Positions 9,288 through 18,027 of a DNA stretch of 64,000 nt are shown here, in pieces (the first letter of the stretch is position 1; each line of letters opens with the position of its first letter). The notes beneath the pieces are model-generated. The model searched no databases. It was given only the letters and a program-made list of their open reading frames with translations, and was not told where the DNA came from. Origin of the DNA: Altererythrobacter lutimaris (GTDB lineage: Bacteria > Pseudomonadota > Alphaproteobacteria > Sphingomonadales > Sphingomonadaceae); NCBI RefSeq assembly GCF_013371495.1, contig NZ_JABWTA010000001.1, positions 1,178,001 to 1,242,000 of the forward strand, given 5' to 3'. Made by a program: the position numbers and the translations under genes.

Positions 9288-10094
9288 ATGCGTGTTCGCT
9301 TCATCAAGATGCACGGTCTGGGAAACGACTTTGTCGTGCTGGATGCGCGCGAGCAGATTCTGCCCGAAATCTCCAGTTCGTTCGCCGCTGCGATTGCTAA
9401 TCGCCGGACCGGCATTGGTTGCGACCAGCTGATCGTGCTTGAGCCAAGCAAAATGTCTGACTTTCGCATGCGCATCTTCAACTCAGACGGCGGCGAAGTG
9501 GAAGCGTGCGGTAATGCGGCTCGCGCGGTAGCCGTGCTCACTGGCGAGCCTGCGAAGGTTGAAACCGACGGGGGACTGATTGCGCTGGAGCCTTCCGACG
9601 GCGGCGCGCGCGTCGACATGGGCGTGCCGCGTTTCGAATGGGATCAGATCCCGATCGCTTATGCGATGGATACTCAGTTCATGCCGGTCAGTTGGGAGGA
9701 GCTTGAGAACCCGAGTGCCGTAAATGTCGGCAATCCGCATGTGATTGTGTTTGTCGAGAATGCCGAAGAGGTGCAGCTCGACCGCCTTGGTCCGGAGATC
9801 GAAGTCGACCCGCTTTTTCCTGAGCGCGTGAACGTGAATGTAGCCGACATTCAGTTGGGCGAGATCAACCTGCGCGTCTGGGAACGCGGTGTGGGCCTCA
9901 CTCGCGCTTGCGGCACCGGCGCATGCGCTACGGCCGTTGCAGCAATCCGGCGCAACTACGTGAAGTCTCCGGTGGCGGTGCACTTGCCAGGGGGCAGCCT
10001 CCAGATCGAATGGGACGGGCAAGGCCCCGTCTTCATGAGCGGGCCTGCTGTCGAAAGCTTCCGCGGTGAATTCGAGTGGGACGATTTTGCATGA
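9288..10094 (+). CDS. dapF: Diaminopimelate epimerase
   Basis: Cytoplasmic enzyme converting LL- to meso-diaminopimelate for lysine and peptidoglycan synthesis. Both catalytic cysteines are visible: Cys74 in EACGNAARA and Cys208 in RACGTGACATA, one in each pseudo-symmetric half. The conserved start RFIKMHGLGNDFVVLD and the block NSDGGEVEACGN are typical. The length of 268 residues is normal. The stop codon overlaps the mtaB start as ATGA (10091-10094). It leads the run dapF-mtaB-ftsY-yciB, an arrangement often seen in Sphingomonadales. Confidence 0.97.
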   Translation: MRVRFIKMHGLGNDFVVLDAREQILPEISSSFAAAIANRRTGIGCDQLIVLEPSKMSDFRMRIFNSDGGEVEACGNAARAVAVLTGEPAKVETDGGLIALEPSDGGARVDMGVPRFEWDQIPIAYAMDTQFMPVSWEELENPSAVNVGNPHVIVFVENAEEVQLDRLGPEIEVDPLFPERVNVNVADIQLGEINLRVWERGVGLTRACGTGACATAVAAIRRNYVKSPVAVHLPGGSLQIEWDGQGPVFMSGPAVESFRGEFEWDDFA

Positions 10095-11269
10095 CCGGCT
10101 CTGCTGAAGTCATTTCGCTGGGGTGCCGCTTGAACATCTCCGAGAGCGAGCGGATGCGTGCAATGCTCAAAGGCGAGGACAATCTCGTTGTCATCAACAG
10201 CTGCGCTGTGACGAACGAGGCTGTCCGCCAGACCCGGCAAGCTATCCGCAAAGCGCGGCGCGCTCGTCCGGATGCCAGACTTTTGGTGACAGGCTGCGCT
10301 GCCGATATTGAGCGAGAACAGATCGCTTCAATGCCTGAAGTCGACGGCTTGATCGCCAACGCAGCCAAGCTTGATGCGCGCGCATGGAATGTGCCTGCAC
10401 AAGGGGAACATCGCATCCCGACCCGGACCCGTGCTTTCATCGCTGTCCAGAATGGGTGCGACCACGCCTGCACGTTCTGCATCATTCCGCAAGGCCGAGG
10501 GCAAAGCCGCTCGCTCAGCATCGACGAGGTTCTACGCGAAGTCGAAACGCACTTGGAGCTTGGCGCGAAAGAGGTCGTGCTAACTGGTGTAGACGTGACC
10601 AGTTGGGGACATGATCTCGCGTCTCGACCGTCTCTCGGCGCACTTGTCGGCCGCGTGCTGGACACCTTTCCCGAGGTGAAGCGCCTTCGCATGTCTTCAC
10701 TCGATGGTATTGAAATTGATGAGCAATTGTTCGATCTGTTCGCTATCGAAGAACGCCTGATGCCGCATTTGCACTTGTCGCTTCAACACGGTGCAGATCT
10801 GATCCTGAAACGCATGAAGCGGCGGCATTTGCGGTACGACGCAGTCGACCTGGTTTCGAGCCTTAAGGCAAGGCGTCAAGACCTCGCCGTTGGCGCTGAT
10901 CTGATTGCGGGCTTTCCGACTGAAACAGAATCCCACCAGGCTGAAAACCTCTCGATTATTCGCGAGCTCGATATCGTGCATGGCCATATCTTCCCGTTCT
11001 CTCCGCGCGAAGGAACACCGGCCGCACGCATGCCCCAACATGACAAGTCTCTCATCAAACAGCGCGCAGCAGAACTGCGCGAAGCAGTCAGTCAAGTCCG
11101 ACAAAAATGGCTTCAGTCTCTCGTAGGAAAGCCGTTAGAAGTGCTCGCGGAGAAGGATGGAACCGGCTATGCACCGAACTTCGCCCGCGTGAGACTGCCG
11201 CAAGGCACGACAGCCGGACAGATCGTCCGCATCACGCCCACCCGATCGCAGGAAGGACTGCTTGAATGA
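10091..11269 (+). CDS. mtaB: tRNA (t6A37) methylthiotransferase MtaB
   Basis: Radical SAM methylthiotransferase that converts t6A to ms2t6A at position 37 of tRNAs reading ANN codons. An N-terminal UPF0004 domain carries three cluster cysteines (Cys12 in GCRLN, Cys38 in NSCAVT, Cys69 in TGCAA). The radical SAM motif CDHACTFC (Cys123, 127, 130) binds the second 4Fe-4S cluster. A TRAM-like C-terminus (EVLAEKDGTGYAPNF) follows. The pattern fits MtaB better than MiaB, which has longer spacing and a different N-terminus, but the substrate assignment is inferred. Start ATG 10091 overlaps the dapF stop, and the stop overlaps the ftsY start. Confidence 0.9.
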   Translation: MTGSAEVISLGCRLNISESERMRAMLKGEDNLVVINSCAVTNEAVRQTRQAIRKARRARPDARLLVTGCAADIEREQIASMPEVDGLIANAAKLDARAWNVPAQGEHRIPTRTRAFIAVQNGCDHACTFCIIPQGRGQSRSLSIDEVLREVETHLELGAKEVVLTGVDVTSWGHDLASRPSLGALVGRVLDTFPEVKRLRMSSLDGIEIDEQLFDLFAIEERLMPHLHLSLQHGADLILKRMKRRHLRYDAVDLVSSLKARRQDLAVGADLIAGFPTETESHQAENLSIIRELDIVHGHIFPFSPREGTPAARMPQHDKSLIKQRAAELREAVSQVRQKWLQSLVGKPLEVLAEKDGTGYAPNFARVRLPQGTTAGQIVRITPTRSQEGLLE

Positions 11270-12189
11270 GCGGTACAAGCTGGAAAGACCGCCTGTTTGG
11301 CGGCTTTCGCAAGACATCAGAACGGCTGAGCGAGAACCTCACGAGCGTTGTCAGCACGGCAAAGCTTGACGATGCGACGCTGGACGATGTTGAAGACGCA
11401 CTGATCGTGTCAGACCTCGGACCAGCAGCTGCGGCGCGCATTCGCCAACGCCTGTCGGACAAACGCTTTGGCCTTGAGATGACGGAGCAGGAGCTCAAGG
11501 AAGCGGTTGCAGAAGAGATCGCAGAAATCCTGCGCCCTGTGGCAAAGCCGCTTGAGATCACGGCCTTCCCGCGCCCGCAAGTCATCCTTGTGATCGGGGT
11601 CAATGGCTCCGGCAAGACCACCACCATCGCCAAGCTCGCGCATCTCTTTAAGGAAGATGATTATGGCGTAATGCTTGCGGCAGGCGACACCTTTCGCGCC
11701 GCGGCTATCGGCCAGCTCCAGACCTGGGCAGACCGCATCGGCGCACCGCTCATCCGGGGACCTGAAGGCGGTGACCCGGCCAGCATTGTCTTCGACGGGG
11801 TCAAAGCCGCTACCGATCAAGGCATTGACGCGTTGATTGTCGACACGGCTGGCCGCTTGCAAAACAAGCGTGAGCTGATGGACGAGCTTGCAAAAATTCG
11901 TCGCGTGCTCGGGCGCTTGAACGAAGAGGCGCCGCATGACGTGGTTTTGGTGCTCGATGCTACCAATGGCCAGAACGCGCTTTCGCAGATTGACGTGTTC
12001 AAGGAAGTTGCAGGCGTCACCGGCCTCATAATGACCAAGCTCGACGGAACTGCGCGCGGCGGCGTGCTTGTCGCAGCTGCAGAGCAATATGGCCTGCCGA
12101 TTCATGCCATCGGTGTGGGCGAGAAGATTGACGATTTGCGCCCGTTCGACCCGGACCTGGTCGCGCGGGTCATTGCAGGGGTTGCGTGA
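11266..12189 (+). CDS. ftsY: Signal recognition particle receptor FtsY
   Basis: SRP receptor GTPase that docks ribosome-SRP complexes at the inner membrane. The N-terminal four-helix bundle (about residues 1-90) is followed by the G domain with GVNGSGKTTT (P-loop), GDTFRAAAIGQL, DTAGRLQNK and TKLDGTARGG. At 307 residues it lacks the long acidic A domain of E. coli FtsY, which is usual in alphaproteobacteria. Start ATG overlaps the mtaB stop and its own stop overlaps the yciB start. Its partner SRP RNA gene is also in this window (49857-49953). Confidence 0.97.
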   Translation: MSGTSWKDRLFGGFRKTSERLSENLTSVVSTAKLDDATLDDVEDALIVSDLGPAAAARIRQRLSDKRFGLEMTEQELKEAVAEEIAEILRPVAKPLEITAFPRPQVILVIGVNGSGKTTTIAKLAHLFKEDDYGVMLAAGDTFRAAAIGQLQTWADRIGAPLIRGPEGGDPASIVFDGVKAATDQGIDALIVDTAGRLQNKRELMDELAKIRRVLGRLNEEAPHDVVLVLDATNGQNALSQIDVFKEVAGVTGLIMTKLDGTARGGVLVAAAEQYGLPIHAIGVGEKIDDLRPFDPDLVARVIAGVA

Positions 12190-12875
12190 TGAGCGACGTC
12201 GAAACCCCTGCCGCCAAGCCAAAATCCAGCTGGCAAAACCTGCTGGTTGATTACGGCCCGCTTGTGATCTTTATCGGGGTTTACAAGTGGTCCGCGCCCG
12301 CTGAGAGCGATCCCGCGGGCGAAATTGCTGCGGTCATCAACGGGACCCTCGCTTTCATGGTCGCTGCGGTTATCGCCTTGCTGGTGAGCAAATGGAAATT
12401 CGGCTCGGTCTCACCCATGCTGATCTTCTCAACGGTGCTGATCGTAGGATTTGGCGCATTGACCATTTTCTTCGGCGATCCGCTGTTCATTCAGGTCAAG
12501 CCGACGATCATCTACTCGATCCTCGGCGCGGCGCTGCTGATCGGCGTCTGGCGCGGCAAATCCTTCTTGCAGATACTGCTCCAGCAAGCCTTTGAAGGGG
12601 TGGACGAGCAAGGCTGGCTCAAGCTTTCGCGCAATTGGGGGCTGTTCTTCTTCTTCCTTGCAGGCGTGAACGAAGTCCTGCGCTACCTCTACAATTTCGA
12701 AAACGGCAAGTTCGAGACCTATCTCTGGGCCGATTTCTGGGTCATCCTGCCGCTGACTTTCCTCTTCACTTTCAGCCAGATACCGATGCTGTTGAAGCAT
12801 GGCTTCTCGCTCGATGGTGGCGAGGACGAGGACGAACCCGAAGAGCAGGCACCGCCTCCCCCTCCCCAGTCCTGA
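12189..12875 (+). CDS. yciB: Inner-membrane septation protein A (YciB/IspZ family)
   Basis: A 228-residue membrane protein of the intracellular septation protein A family, linked to cell-envelope integrity and division. About five or six helices are visible, starting with VDYGPLVIFIGVYKW, and the family block WRGKSFLQILLQ is followed by GWLKLSRNWGLFFFF. The C-terminus is an acidic and proline-rich tail (GGEDEDEPEEQAPPPPPQS), longer than in E. coli. The ATG at 12189 overlaps the ftsY TGA by one base. Co-location with ftsY fits an envelope assembly role. Confidence 0.9.
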   Translation: MSDVETPAAKPKSSWQNLLVDYGPLVIFIGVYKWSAPAESDPAGEIAAVINGTLAFMVAAVIALLVSKWKFGSVSPMLIFSTVLIVGFGALTIFFGDPLFIQVKPTIIYSILGAALLIGVWRGKSFLQILLQQAFEGVDEQGWLKLSRNWGLFFFFLAGVNEVLRYLYNFENGKFETYLWADFWVILPLTFLFTFSQIPMLLKHGFSLDGGEDEDEPEEQAPPPPPQS

Positions 12876-12982
12876 TCGCTCACCGCTTGCCAAGCGTGAA
12901 AATCCAAGCTTAGGGTCCAAGCCATTCCGGTCTGGGTCGCGGCTGGAGGCAATGGGAAGGTCATCAAAGGGGGAGAACATCC

Positions 12983-13555
12983 ATGGCCAAGTTTTTCGGA
13001 AATCTACATCTTGTGATGCTCGTCGGGCTGCTCGCAGCCGTGGCGACAATGTTCGGCTTCGCGGACACCGCGATGATCGACGGCAATTCCATCGGGCGCT
13101 GGCTGCACCTGTTCTTCGGCGTGCTGTGGATCGGCCTCTTGTACTACTTCAACTTCGTGCAAGTGCCGAGCATGCCCAAGATTGCAGACGAGCATAAGCC
13201 TGCGGTCACCGGCACAATCGCGCCGAGCGCGCTGTTCTTCTTCCGCTGGGCTGCGCTGCTTACAGTGGTCACTGGCCTGTGGATCGCGATGATCAACGGT
13301 TACATGGTCGATGCGCTGACATTCCGCGGTGCTGGCAATGTGAACCTGATCGGTGCGGGCATGTGGATGGCGCTGGTGATGGCATTCAACGTATGGTTCA
13401 TCATCTGGCCTGCGCAGAAGAAGGTGCTCGGCATTGTTGAAGCAAGCGCAGAAGAGAAAGCCGCTGCGGCACCGCGCGCGCTGATCGCAAGCCGCTTGAA
13501 CACGCTGCTGTCGATCCCGATGATGTGGACGATGGTTTCTGCCAATCTGGGCTGA
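12983..13555 (+). CDS. Membrane protein of the urate hydroxylase PuuD N-terminal family
   Basis: A 190-residue protein with about five membrane helices. It matches the membrane domain of PuuD-type urate hydroxylase, notably GRWLHLFFGVLWIGLLYYFN and NFVQVPSMPKI, with conserved His and Trp residues inside helices. Full PuuD enzymes carry a C-terminal cytochrome c domain with a CxxCH motif; here there is none, and no purine-degradation genes are nearby. The activity is therefore uncertain. It could pair with a separate cytochrome c or have another redox role. The start ATG 12983 follows GGGGGAGAAC. A clear terminator follows the gene. Confidence 0.8.
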   Translation: MAKFFGNLHLVMLVGLLAAVATMFGFADTAMIDGNSIGRWLHLFFGVLWIGLLYYFNFVQVPSMPKIADEHKPAVTGTIAPSALFFFRWAALLTVVTGLWIAMINGYMVDALTFRGAGNVNLIGAGMWMALVMAFNVWFIIWPAQKKVLGIVEASAEEKAAAAPRALIASRLNTLLSIPMMWTMVSANLG

Positions 13556-13584
13556 TTGAACGCAGCATTTCGCGAAAGTCTGAA

Positions 13585-13615
13585 AGGGCGCTGCCAGCCA
13601 TGGTGGCGCCCTTTT
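13585..13615 (+). terminator. Intrinsic terminator after the PuuD-like gene
   Basis: Stem AGGGCGC (13585-13591) pairs with GCGCCCT (13606-13612), with further pairing inside the loop, followed by a short T run ending at 13615. It is placed 29 bases after the stop codon at 13555. Confidence 0.8.
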
Positions 13616-13642
13616 GCTATGCTGTTGCCGCGCATGGCAGGC

Positions 13643-13672
13643 CATGTTGGATACGCATGTTACACAGTCCTG
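13643..13672 (+). repeat. 30-bp dispersed repeat, copy 1
   Basis: All 30 bases are identical and in the same orientation to 60076-60105. The core includes TGTTGGATACGCATGTTACA, which has an imperfect TGT-N14-ACA symmetry. Flanking sequences differ, so it is a discrete element. It sits about 255 bases before the CPBP protease gene. Confidence 0.75.
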
Positions 13673-13723
13673 GAGAAGAAACCTCAAGGCGTAACACGCA
13701 AGATAATTTCCAACACTTGCGCA

Positions 13724-13819
13724 GCGCGAGATGCTCGTATTGGAGGCTAAGCTGGCACGGGGATCGACGAGGTCAAAGAGCACGGTTCGAGTACCGCCAG
13801 CGGCGGATGTAGGAAATGT
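13724..13819 (+). repeat. 96-bp repeat flanking the CPBP gene, copy A
   Basis: Aligns without gaps to 14589-14684 at roughly 80 percent identity by eye, with identical blocks GCGCGAGATGCTCGTATT and GGGGATCGACGAGGTCAAAG. Read in the same frame both copies begin MLV and share GSTRSK and VGNV, but neither has gene-like support beyond this. Confidence 0.75.
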
Positions 13820-13927
13820 TCAGCGGTGCAAGTCGATCAACCTCGTCAGAGCGTCAGTCATCGAGCATCGCCCCTCGCTCCCGGGTCCCTGCTTGCAGTC
13901 GCAGAGCCCGATTGATAGCGCGCGGAA

Positions 13928-14578
13928 ATGAAACTGCTCTTCGATCCGTTGGCTGGCAAACCTCTTTGGTTTCTCAGGCTGCTTTGGCTGGCCCCGCTGC
14001 TACCTCTGATCTTTGAAACGGATTTGACTGCCTTGTTGTGGCTCGGGTCGACAGCGCTGATCCTGATGACCAGCGCATCGGCCCGCGCGGCCGTATTCCA
14101 GATGATCTACAAGAGCTGGCCGGTGACGCTGGCCTTAGGCCTTGTGCTCGGCAGCGTAGTCGGATTGCTGCTTAACCCCTTGATGGACAGCTTCGCAGAG
14201 CAAGTGACAGGCACCGCAATCGATCTGTCGCAATTTGCTGACGTTCAAGGCGATGCGGGCGCCTACATGGAGCTCTTGATCGTTGCGCTGCTGTTCGGCG
14301 GTGTAATCGAGGAAGTGACTTTTCGCGGCTTCTTTATCGGATGGGGCATGACTTTGTTCGGGAAGCATGCTGCGATCCCGTTGGTGATCGTCAGTTCCTT
14401 AGCCTTCGCGATAGGTCACTTTTATCAGGGCATGGCGGGAGGAATCTCCACAGGGATATTCTCACTCATGATGGGGTGTCTTTACCTTGCTTTCGACCGG
14501 AAGCTGCTTCCACTGATACTTATCCATGCGGTGAGCAATTTCTGGGGTGTGACGGAGATTTATCGCTTCGGCGTGTGA
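13928..14578 (+). CDS. CPBP family intramembrane metalloprotease
   Basis: A 216-residue integral membrane protein of the CAAX prenyl protease-like (CPBP, Abi) family. The three family motifs are present: Glu128-Glu129 and Arg133 in IEEVTFRG, His164 in FAIGHFYQG, and His200 and Asn204 in HAVSNF. These form the predicted metal-binding active site inside the membrane. About six helices surround them. Relatives process prenylated proteins, bacteriocins or membrane regulators; the substrate here is unknown. The gene stands alone between two 96-bp repeats and is followed by a palindromic repeat. This suggests that it lies in a locally rearranged or acquired patch, although its codon use looks ordinary. 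Confidence 0.88.
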   Translation: MKLLFDPLAGKPLWFLRLLWLAPLLPLIFETDLTALLWLGSTALILMTSASARAAVFQMIYKSWPVTLALGLVLGSVVGLLLNPLMDSFAEQVTGTAIDLSQFADVQGDAGAYMELLIVALLFGGVIEEVTFRGFFIGWGMTLFGKHAAIPLVIVSSLAFAIGHFYQGMAGGISTGIFSLMMGCLYLAFDRKLLPLILIHAVSNFWGVTEIYRFGV

Positions 14579-14588
14579 AGACGAAAGC

Positions 14589-14684
14589 GCGCGAGATGCT
14601 CGTATTTGCAGCTGAGCTGGAACGGGGATCGACGAGGTCAAAGAACGCGCTTCAAGTATCGCGAGCGGCGCAGGTAGGAAATGT
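14589..14684 (+). repeat. 96-bp repeat flanking the CPBP gene, copy B
   Basis: Gapless match to copy A at 13724-13819, same orientation, starting 11 bases after the CPBP stop. Differences are substitutions only. The 31-codon frame MLVFAAELERGSTRSKNALQ ends in a stop just after the repeat. Confidence 0.75.
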
Positions 14685-14708
14685 CGGCTAATCGTTGACG
14701 CTTATTCA

Positions 14709-14790
14709 CGTCATCCCAGCGAAAGCTGGGATCTCAAGCCGCAAGTGCTGTTCTGGTTGGCTCTAGATCCCAGCTTTCGCTGGGATGACG
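14709..14790. repeat. 82-bp REP-like palindromic element
   Basis: Two perfect 24-base inverted arms (14709-14732 and 14767-14790), separated by 34 bases. The pairing continues inward for about eight more bases with two mismatches. Each arm also contains its own small hairpin, ATCCCAGC-GAAA-GCTGGGAT type. This double-hairpin design is that of interspersed REP/BIME-like elements found between genes in many alphaproteobacteria. It lies between the CPBP gene and the convergent gene at 14818. Confidence 0.85.
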
Positions 14791-14817
14791 GATTTTGGAG
14801 TGGAAAGCGGACGCTGG

Positions 14818-15213
14818 CTAATCCCTAACAAGTCGGTATTCAGAGACGACATCGTCGTCATCAAATCTAATGACTAGCCACTCCGAGTCGAGGCGAAGGA
14901 TGTAGTTTCTCTCCGGGCCAAGCCAATACACAGCATCCCAATCAGAAAAATATGACGTTTCAGGAGGTGTTCCGAGGATTGCGTAAACCTGATCGCGCGT
15001 CATTCGATCAAGTCGATCACTGTCGATCAGGTCATCCACCATTTCTAGTCTTGGATATTGGTCAGTTGGCCGCTCGCCCTGCCACTCGGCGGAGTCGAAA
15101 GATCGTGTAGGGAGGTAACCAGCCTCGAACGACGCCCAGACTGCAGCAAAAAAAATAAACATGACCAGGACGCCTAAACATCCCATCACGTTGCGGATCT
15201 TGGGAAGCCTCAT
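14818..15213 (-). CDS. Hypothetical membrane-anchored protein, BamE/OmlA-like fold suspected
   Basis: A 131-residue protein with one N-terminal membrane helix (about residues 8-28, MGCLGVLVMFIFFAAVWASF) and a soluble domain. The segment LDRMTRDQVYAILGTPPETS, followed by VYWLGPERNYILRLDSEWLV, resembles the small helix-helix-sheet domain of BamE/SmpA proteins, where a helix precedes LGxP and then three strands. It has no lipobox at the expected place, so it is not a typical BamE lipoprotein. I treat the fold as a suggestion. It has no operon partner: it is convergent with the CPBP gene and 66 bases from the end of kup on the same strand. Confidence 0.65.
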   Translation of the reverse strand: MRLPKIRNVMGCLGVLVMFIFFAAVWASFEAGYLPTRSFDSAEWQGERPTDQYPRLEMVDDLIDSDRLDRMTRDQVYAILGTPPETSYFSDWDAVYWLGPERNYILRLDSEWLVIRFDDDDVVSEYRLVRD

Positions 15214-15279
15214 TCGCTCGAATTAGCAAGTCTCACAGTGTCTGCAACTGGGGCGGTAGCAGACGTTCCGTGCCCCCCC

Positions 15280-17253
15280 TTAAATCTCAACCTGACTGCC
15301 CAGCTCCACAACTCGGTTTGTCGGCAGACGGAAGAACTCCATCGCGGTCGCTGAGTTTCGCAGCATCCAAGCGAAGATCTTCTCGCGCCAGATCGGCATG
15401 CCGGGCTTGTCGGACGGCAGCAGCGTCTGACGGCTCAAGAAGAAGCTTGTCTGCATCATGTCAAACTCGCCGCCGCATTGCTTCAGCTGTTTGAGCCCTT
15501 CAGGCACATTGGTCTTTTCCATGAAGCCGTAATGCAGCACCGCGCGATAGAACCCGTCGCCAAGGTCGTGATATTCGCATCGCTCAGACGGATCGACATA
15601 GGGCACTTCCTCGATCTGCACCGTCAGGATCACGACGCGTTCATGCAGCACCTTGTTGTGCTTGATATTGTGCAACAGCGCCGCCGGAACACCCGCCGTC
15701 GCGGACGCCATGAAGATCGCTGTGCCGGGCACGCGAATGGCGGAGTTCTTGGCTGATTTCGCGAAGATTTCCATCGGCAGCGCCACTTCGCTCATCCGCT
15801 CGCGCATCAGCTTTCGGCCGCGCGCCCAGGTCGTGAGCAGAGTGAAGGCGATGAATCCGACCATGAGCGGGAACCAGCCGCCATCCGGCACCTTGGTGAG
15901 GTTCGCTGCGAAATATGCTCCGTCGACGATCAGGAAGACGAGGACTACGGGCGCGGCGTACCACCACTTCCATTTCCACACGCCGACGAACAATACGGCC
16001 ATCAGCAGAGTGTCGATCGTGACCGCGCCGGTAACCGCGATCCCGTAAGCACTCGCCAAGGCAGACGAGCTCTGGAACGTCAGCACCAGCAGGATCACCG
16101 CGATCATCAGCGACCAGTTGATGAAGGGGATGTAGATCTGGCCTTCTTCGGTCTCGCTCGTGTGCAGGATGGAAAGGCGCGGCATGAAGCCCATCTGGAT
16201 CGCCTGATGCGTGATCGAGAACGCGCCGGAGATCACCGCCTGGCTTGCGATGAAAGTCGCAACCGTGGCGAGGATCACCAGCGGCAAGCGCCATTCCTCG
16301 CTTGCGAGCAAGAAGAAGGGGTTCTGGACGACGACTGCGGCTTCTTCCGGTGGGAGGCCTGCGATCATCGCGCCTTGTCCAAAGTAATTGAGCAGAAGGC
16401 ACGGCATGACGAAGCCGAACCAGGAGAGGCGCATGGGTCCGCGTCCGAAATGCCCCATGTCCGAATAAAGCGCCTCTGAACCTGTCACAGCGAGCACCAC
16501 AGCGCCCAGTGCAAGGAAGGCAACAAAGCCGTCCGTGACAAAGAACATGACGGCGTAATAGGGGTTGAGCGCCCACAAGATGTCGGGGTTCTGGATGATC
16601 TGCCATCCGCCCATGCCCGCAAGCACAGTGAACCATACGATCATCACCGGAGCGAATAACGCGCCGACCTTCGCTGTTCCGCGCCTTTGGAGCAGGAACA
16701 GGAACACAAGCAGGCCGAGTGCAACGGGAATAACGTAACGCTCGAAACCCGGATTGACGACAGTGAGGCCTTCAACCGCGGACAGAACCGAAATTGCGGG
16801 CGTAATCATGCTGTCGCCGTAAAACAGGCTCGTCGCAAACACGCCCAAGAGCACGATCAGCCAGCCATAGGCGGACTTGCCCATATGGCGCGAAAGCAAA
16901 GCGACGAGAGCCAAGCTACCGCCCTGCCCCTTATTGTCTGCGCGCATGAGGATGGTGACATATTGGATCGCCACGACGAGCAGCATTGACCAGAAGATCA
17001 GGCTGACAACGCCCAGCACATGCATGCGGTCAATCGCGATGTTGGCTGCACCCGCAAATGTCTCACGGAAAGCATAGAGCGGGCTTGTCCCGATATCGCC
17101 GAACACGATCCCGATCGCGCCGACGGCAAGCGCGGCCTTGGACGCACCCTGCCCGTGGCTTTGGCCGGACTTGCCATCCTCAAGGTTTGGCGTTGGAGGC
17201 GTGGTATCTGCGCTCATAGCCGACAAGGATTTCCCTACCCGCGCCTCGGACAA
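15280..17253 (-). CDS. kup: Low-affinity potassium transport system protein Kup
   Basis: A 657-residue K+/H+ symporter of the KUP/HAK/KT family. A membrane part of about 12 helices (residues about 40-460) opens with the signature [19 protein letters not shown], and [18 protein letters not shown] is also typical. A soluble C-terminal domain of about 180 residues follows ([20 protein letters not shown]). The first 35 residues are polar and variable, so the start could also be the internal Met at 17217. It provides constitutive potassium uptake. The gene is transcribed away from the upstream ccm cluster end, which is on the same strand 114 bases away. Confidence 0.96.
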   Translation of the reverse strand: MSEARVGKSLSAMSADTTPPTPNLEDGKSGQSHGQGASKAALAVGAIGIVFGDIGTSPLYAFRETFAGAANIAIDRMHVLGVVSLIFWSMLLVVAIQYVTILMRADNKGQGGSLALVALLSRHMGKSAYGWLIVLLGVFATSLFYGDSMITPAISVLSAVEGLTVVNPGFERYVIPVALGLLVFLFLLQRRGTAKVGALFAPVMIVWFTVLAGMGGWQIIQNPDILWALNPYYAVMFFVTDGFVAFLALGAVVLAVTGSEALYSDMGHFGRGPMRLSWFGFVMPCLLLNYFGQGAMIAGLPPEEAAVVVQNPFFLLASEEWRLPLVILATVATFIASQAVISGAFSITHQAIQMGFMPRLSILHTSETEEGQIYIPFINWSLMIAVILLVLTFQSSSALASAYGIAVTGAVTIDTLLMAVLFVGVWKWKWWYAAPVVLVFLIVDGAYFAANLTKVPDGGWFPLMVGFIAFTLLTTWARGRKLMRERMSEVALPMEIFAKSAKNSAIRVPGTAIFMASATAGVPAALLHNIKHNKVLHERVVILTVQIEEVPYVDPSERCEYHDLGDGFYRAVLHYGFMEKTNVPEGLKQLKQCGGEFDMMQTSFFLSRQTLLPSDKPGMPIWREKIFAWMLRNSATAMEFFRLPTNRVVELGSQVEI

Positions 17254-17367
17254 TGAGGCTTGATCCCTTTACACGCGCGTTCCCTTTTCACGGGGTTGCG
17301 CGCAAGGCGGCGGCGCTTAGCACTCTGTCTTAGCCCCCGCAACACCGCCCCATGGGGCGTCCCGGCA

Positions 17368-18027
17368 CTAGCCGCCTTCGTTGTGCTGTTCCTGCATCTG
17401 GCGCATCATCTCGATCATCTGGTCAACCTGCGCGATACGGAAAGTGAGATCGCCATGCCAGGGCGCATCTTCCGGTGTCTTTTCAAGGAGATCGACCCAC
17501 ACCTGGCGCGCTTCATTGGGCCTTCCGGAGCGTAGAAATGCGGTCCCCAGGAAGTATCCGGGAGCAGGATGACCCGGTAGATTGGCTTCTGCCCGGCCGA
17601 AGGCCTGTACTGCGGGAGGGGTCACTTGTCCGCCTGTGTGCTCCGTCAAAGCGAGCGCCAAGGCGAGCCACCCTTCCCCATGAGTCGGATTTTCGCGCAG
17701 GCTACTTTTCAACACGTCCGCTGCATCCTTATAGCGTCCGCGCCTCGCAAAACCGTCCGACACTGTCAGATAGTCTGGCACTACATCAGTGGGCGAGAAA
17801 AGTCCGCGCCGCGCGGCCACGAGCGCTTCGCCGGAGACTTCCTGAACCTGTTCTTGCGCTGCTTTGGGTGCGCCCGCATAACCGGGATTGCCTTGGAAAG
17901 CGTAGCCCGCAAGGCCCAGCATCAAGGCAGACGCCATCAGCGCCCAGCCGGGCTTCGGGATGCGCAATACAAACGCCGCGAGCAGGAAAGCGACAATCGC
18001 AACGGCGAGGATGGGCAGCCAGCTCAT
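17368..18027 (-). CDS. TPR protein of cytochrome c maturation (CycH/CcmI-like)
   Basis: A 219-residue protein with two N-terminal membrane helices (about 4-21 and 28-45) and periplasmic TPR repeats (SDGFARRGRYKDAADVLKSS, GWLALALALTEH, GYFLGTAFLRSGRPNEARQV). Its place as the last gene of the ccm cluster, overlapping ccmH by four bases, identifies it as the CycH/CcmI type chaperone that presents apocytochrome c to the heme ligation complex CcmFH. The N-terminal part is short compared with E. coli CcmH/CcmI fusions. Function is inferred mainly from context. Confidence 0.8.
   Translation of the reverse strand: MSWLPILAVAIVAFLLAAFVLRIPKPGWALMASALMLGLAGYAFQGNPGYAGAPKAAQEQVQEVSGEALVAARRGLFSPTDVVPDYLTVSDGFARRGRYKDAADVLKSSLRENPTHGEGWLALALALTEHTGGQVTPPAVQAFGRAEANLPGHPAPGYFLGTAFLRSGRPNEARQVWVDLLEKTPEDAPWHGDLTFRIAQVDQMIEMMRQMQEQHNEGG

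Larger units (their letters stand above)
13616..13927. other. 312-base spacer with two repeat elements, no gene seen
   Basis: Between the PuuD-like terminator and the CPBP protease gene. It contains a 30-bp sequence repeated at 60076-60105 and the first copy of a 96-bp repeat. An open frame starts at 13731 and runs into the protease start, but only its repeat-derived first 31 codons resemble anything else in the window, so I do not call it a gene. Confidence 0.6.

Noticed and set aside
15641..16636. 331-codon frame on the minus strand within kup
   Set aside because: It is another frame of kup on the same strand, rich in Arg, His and Pro, with no motif.
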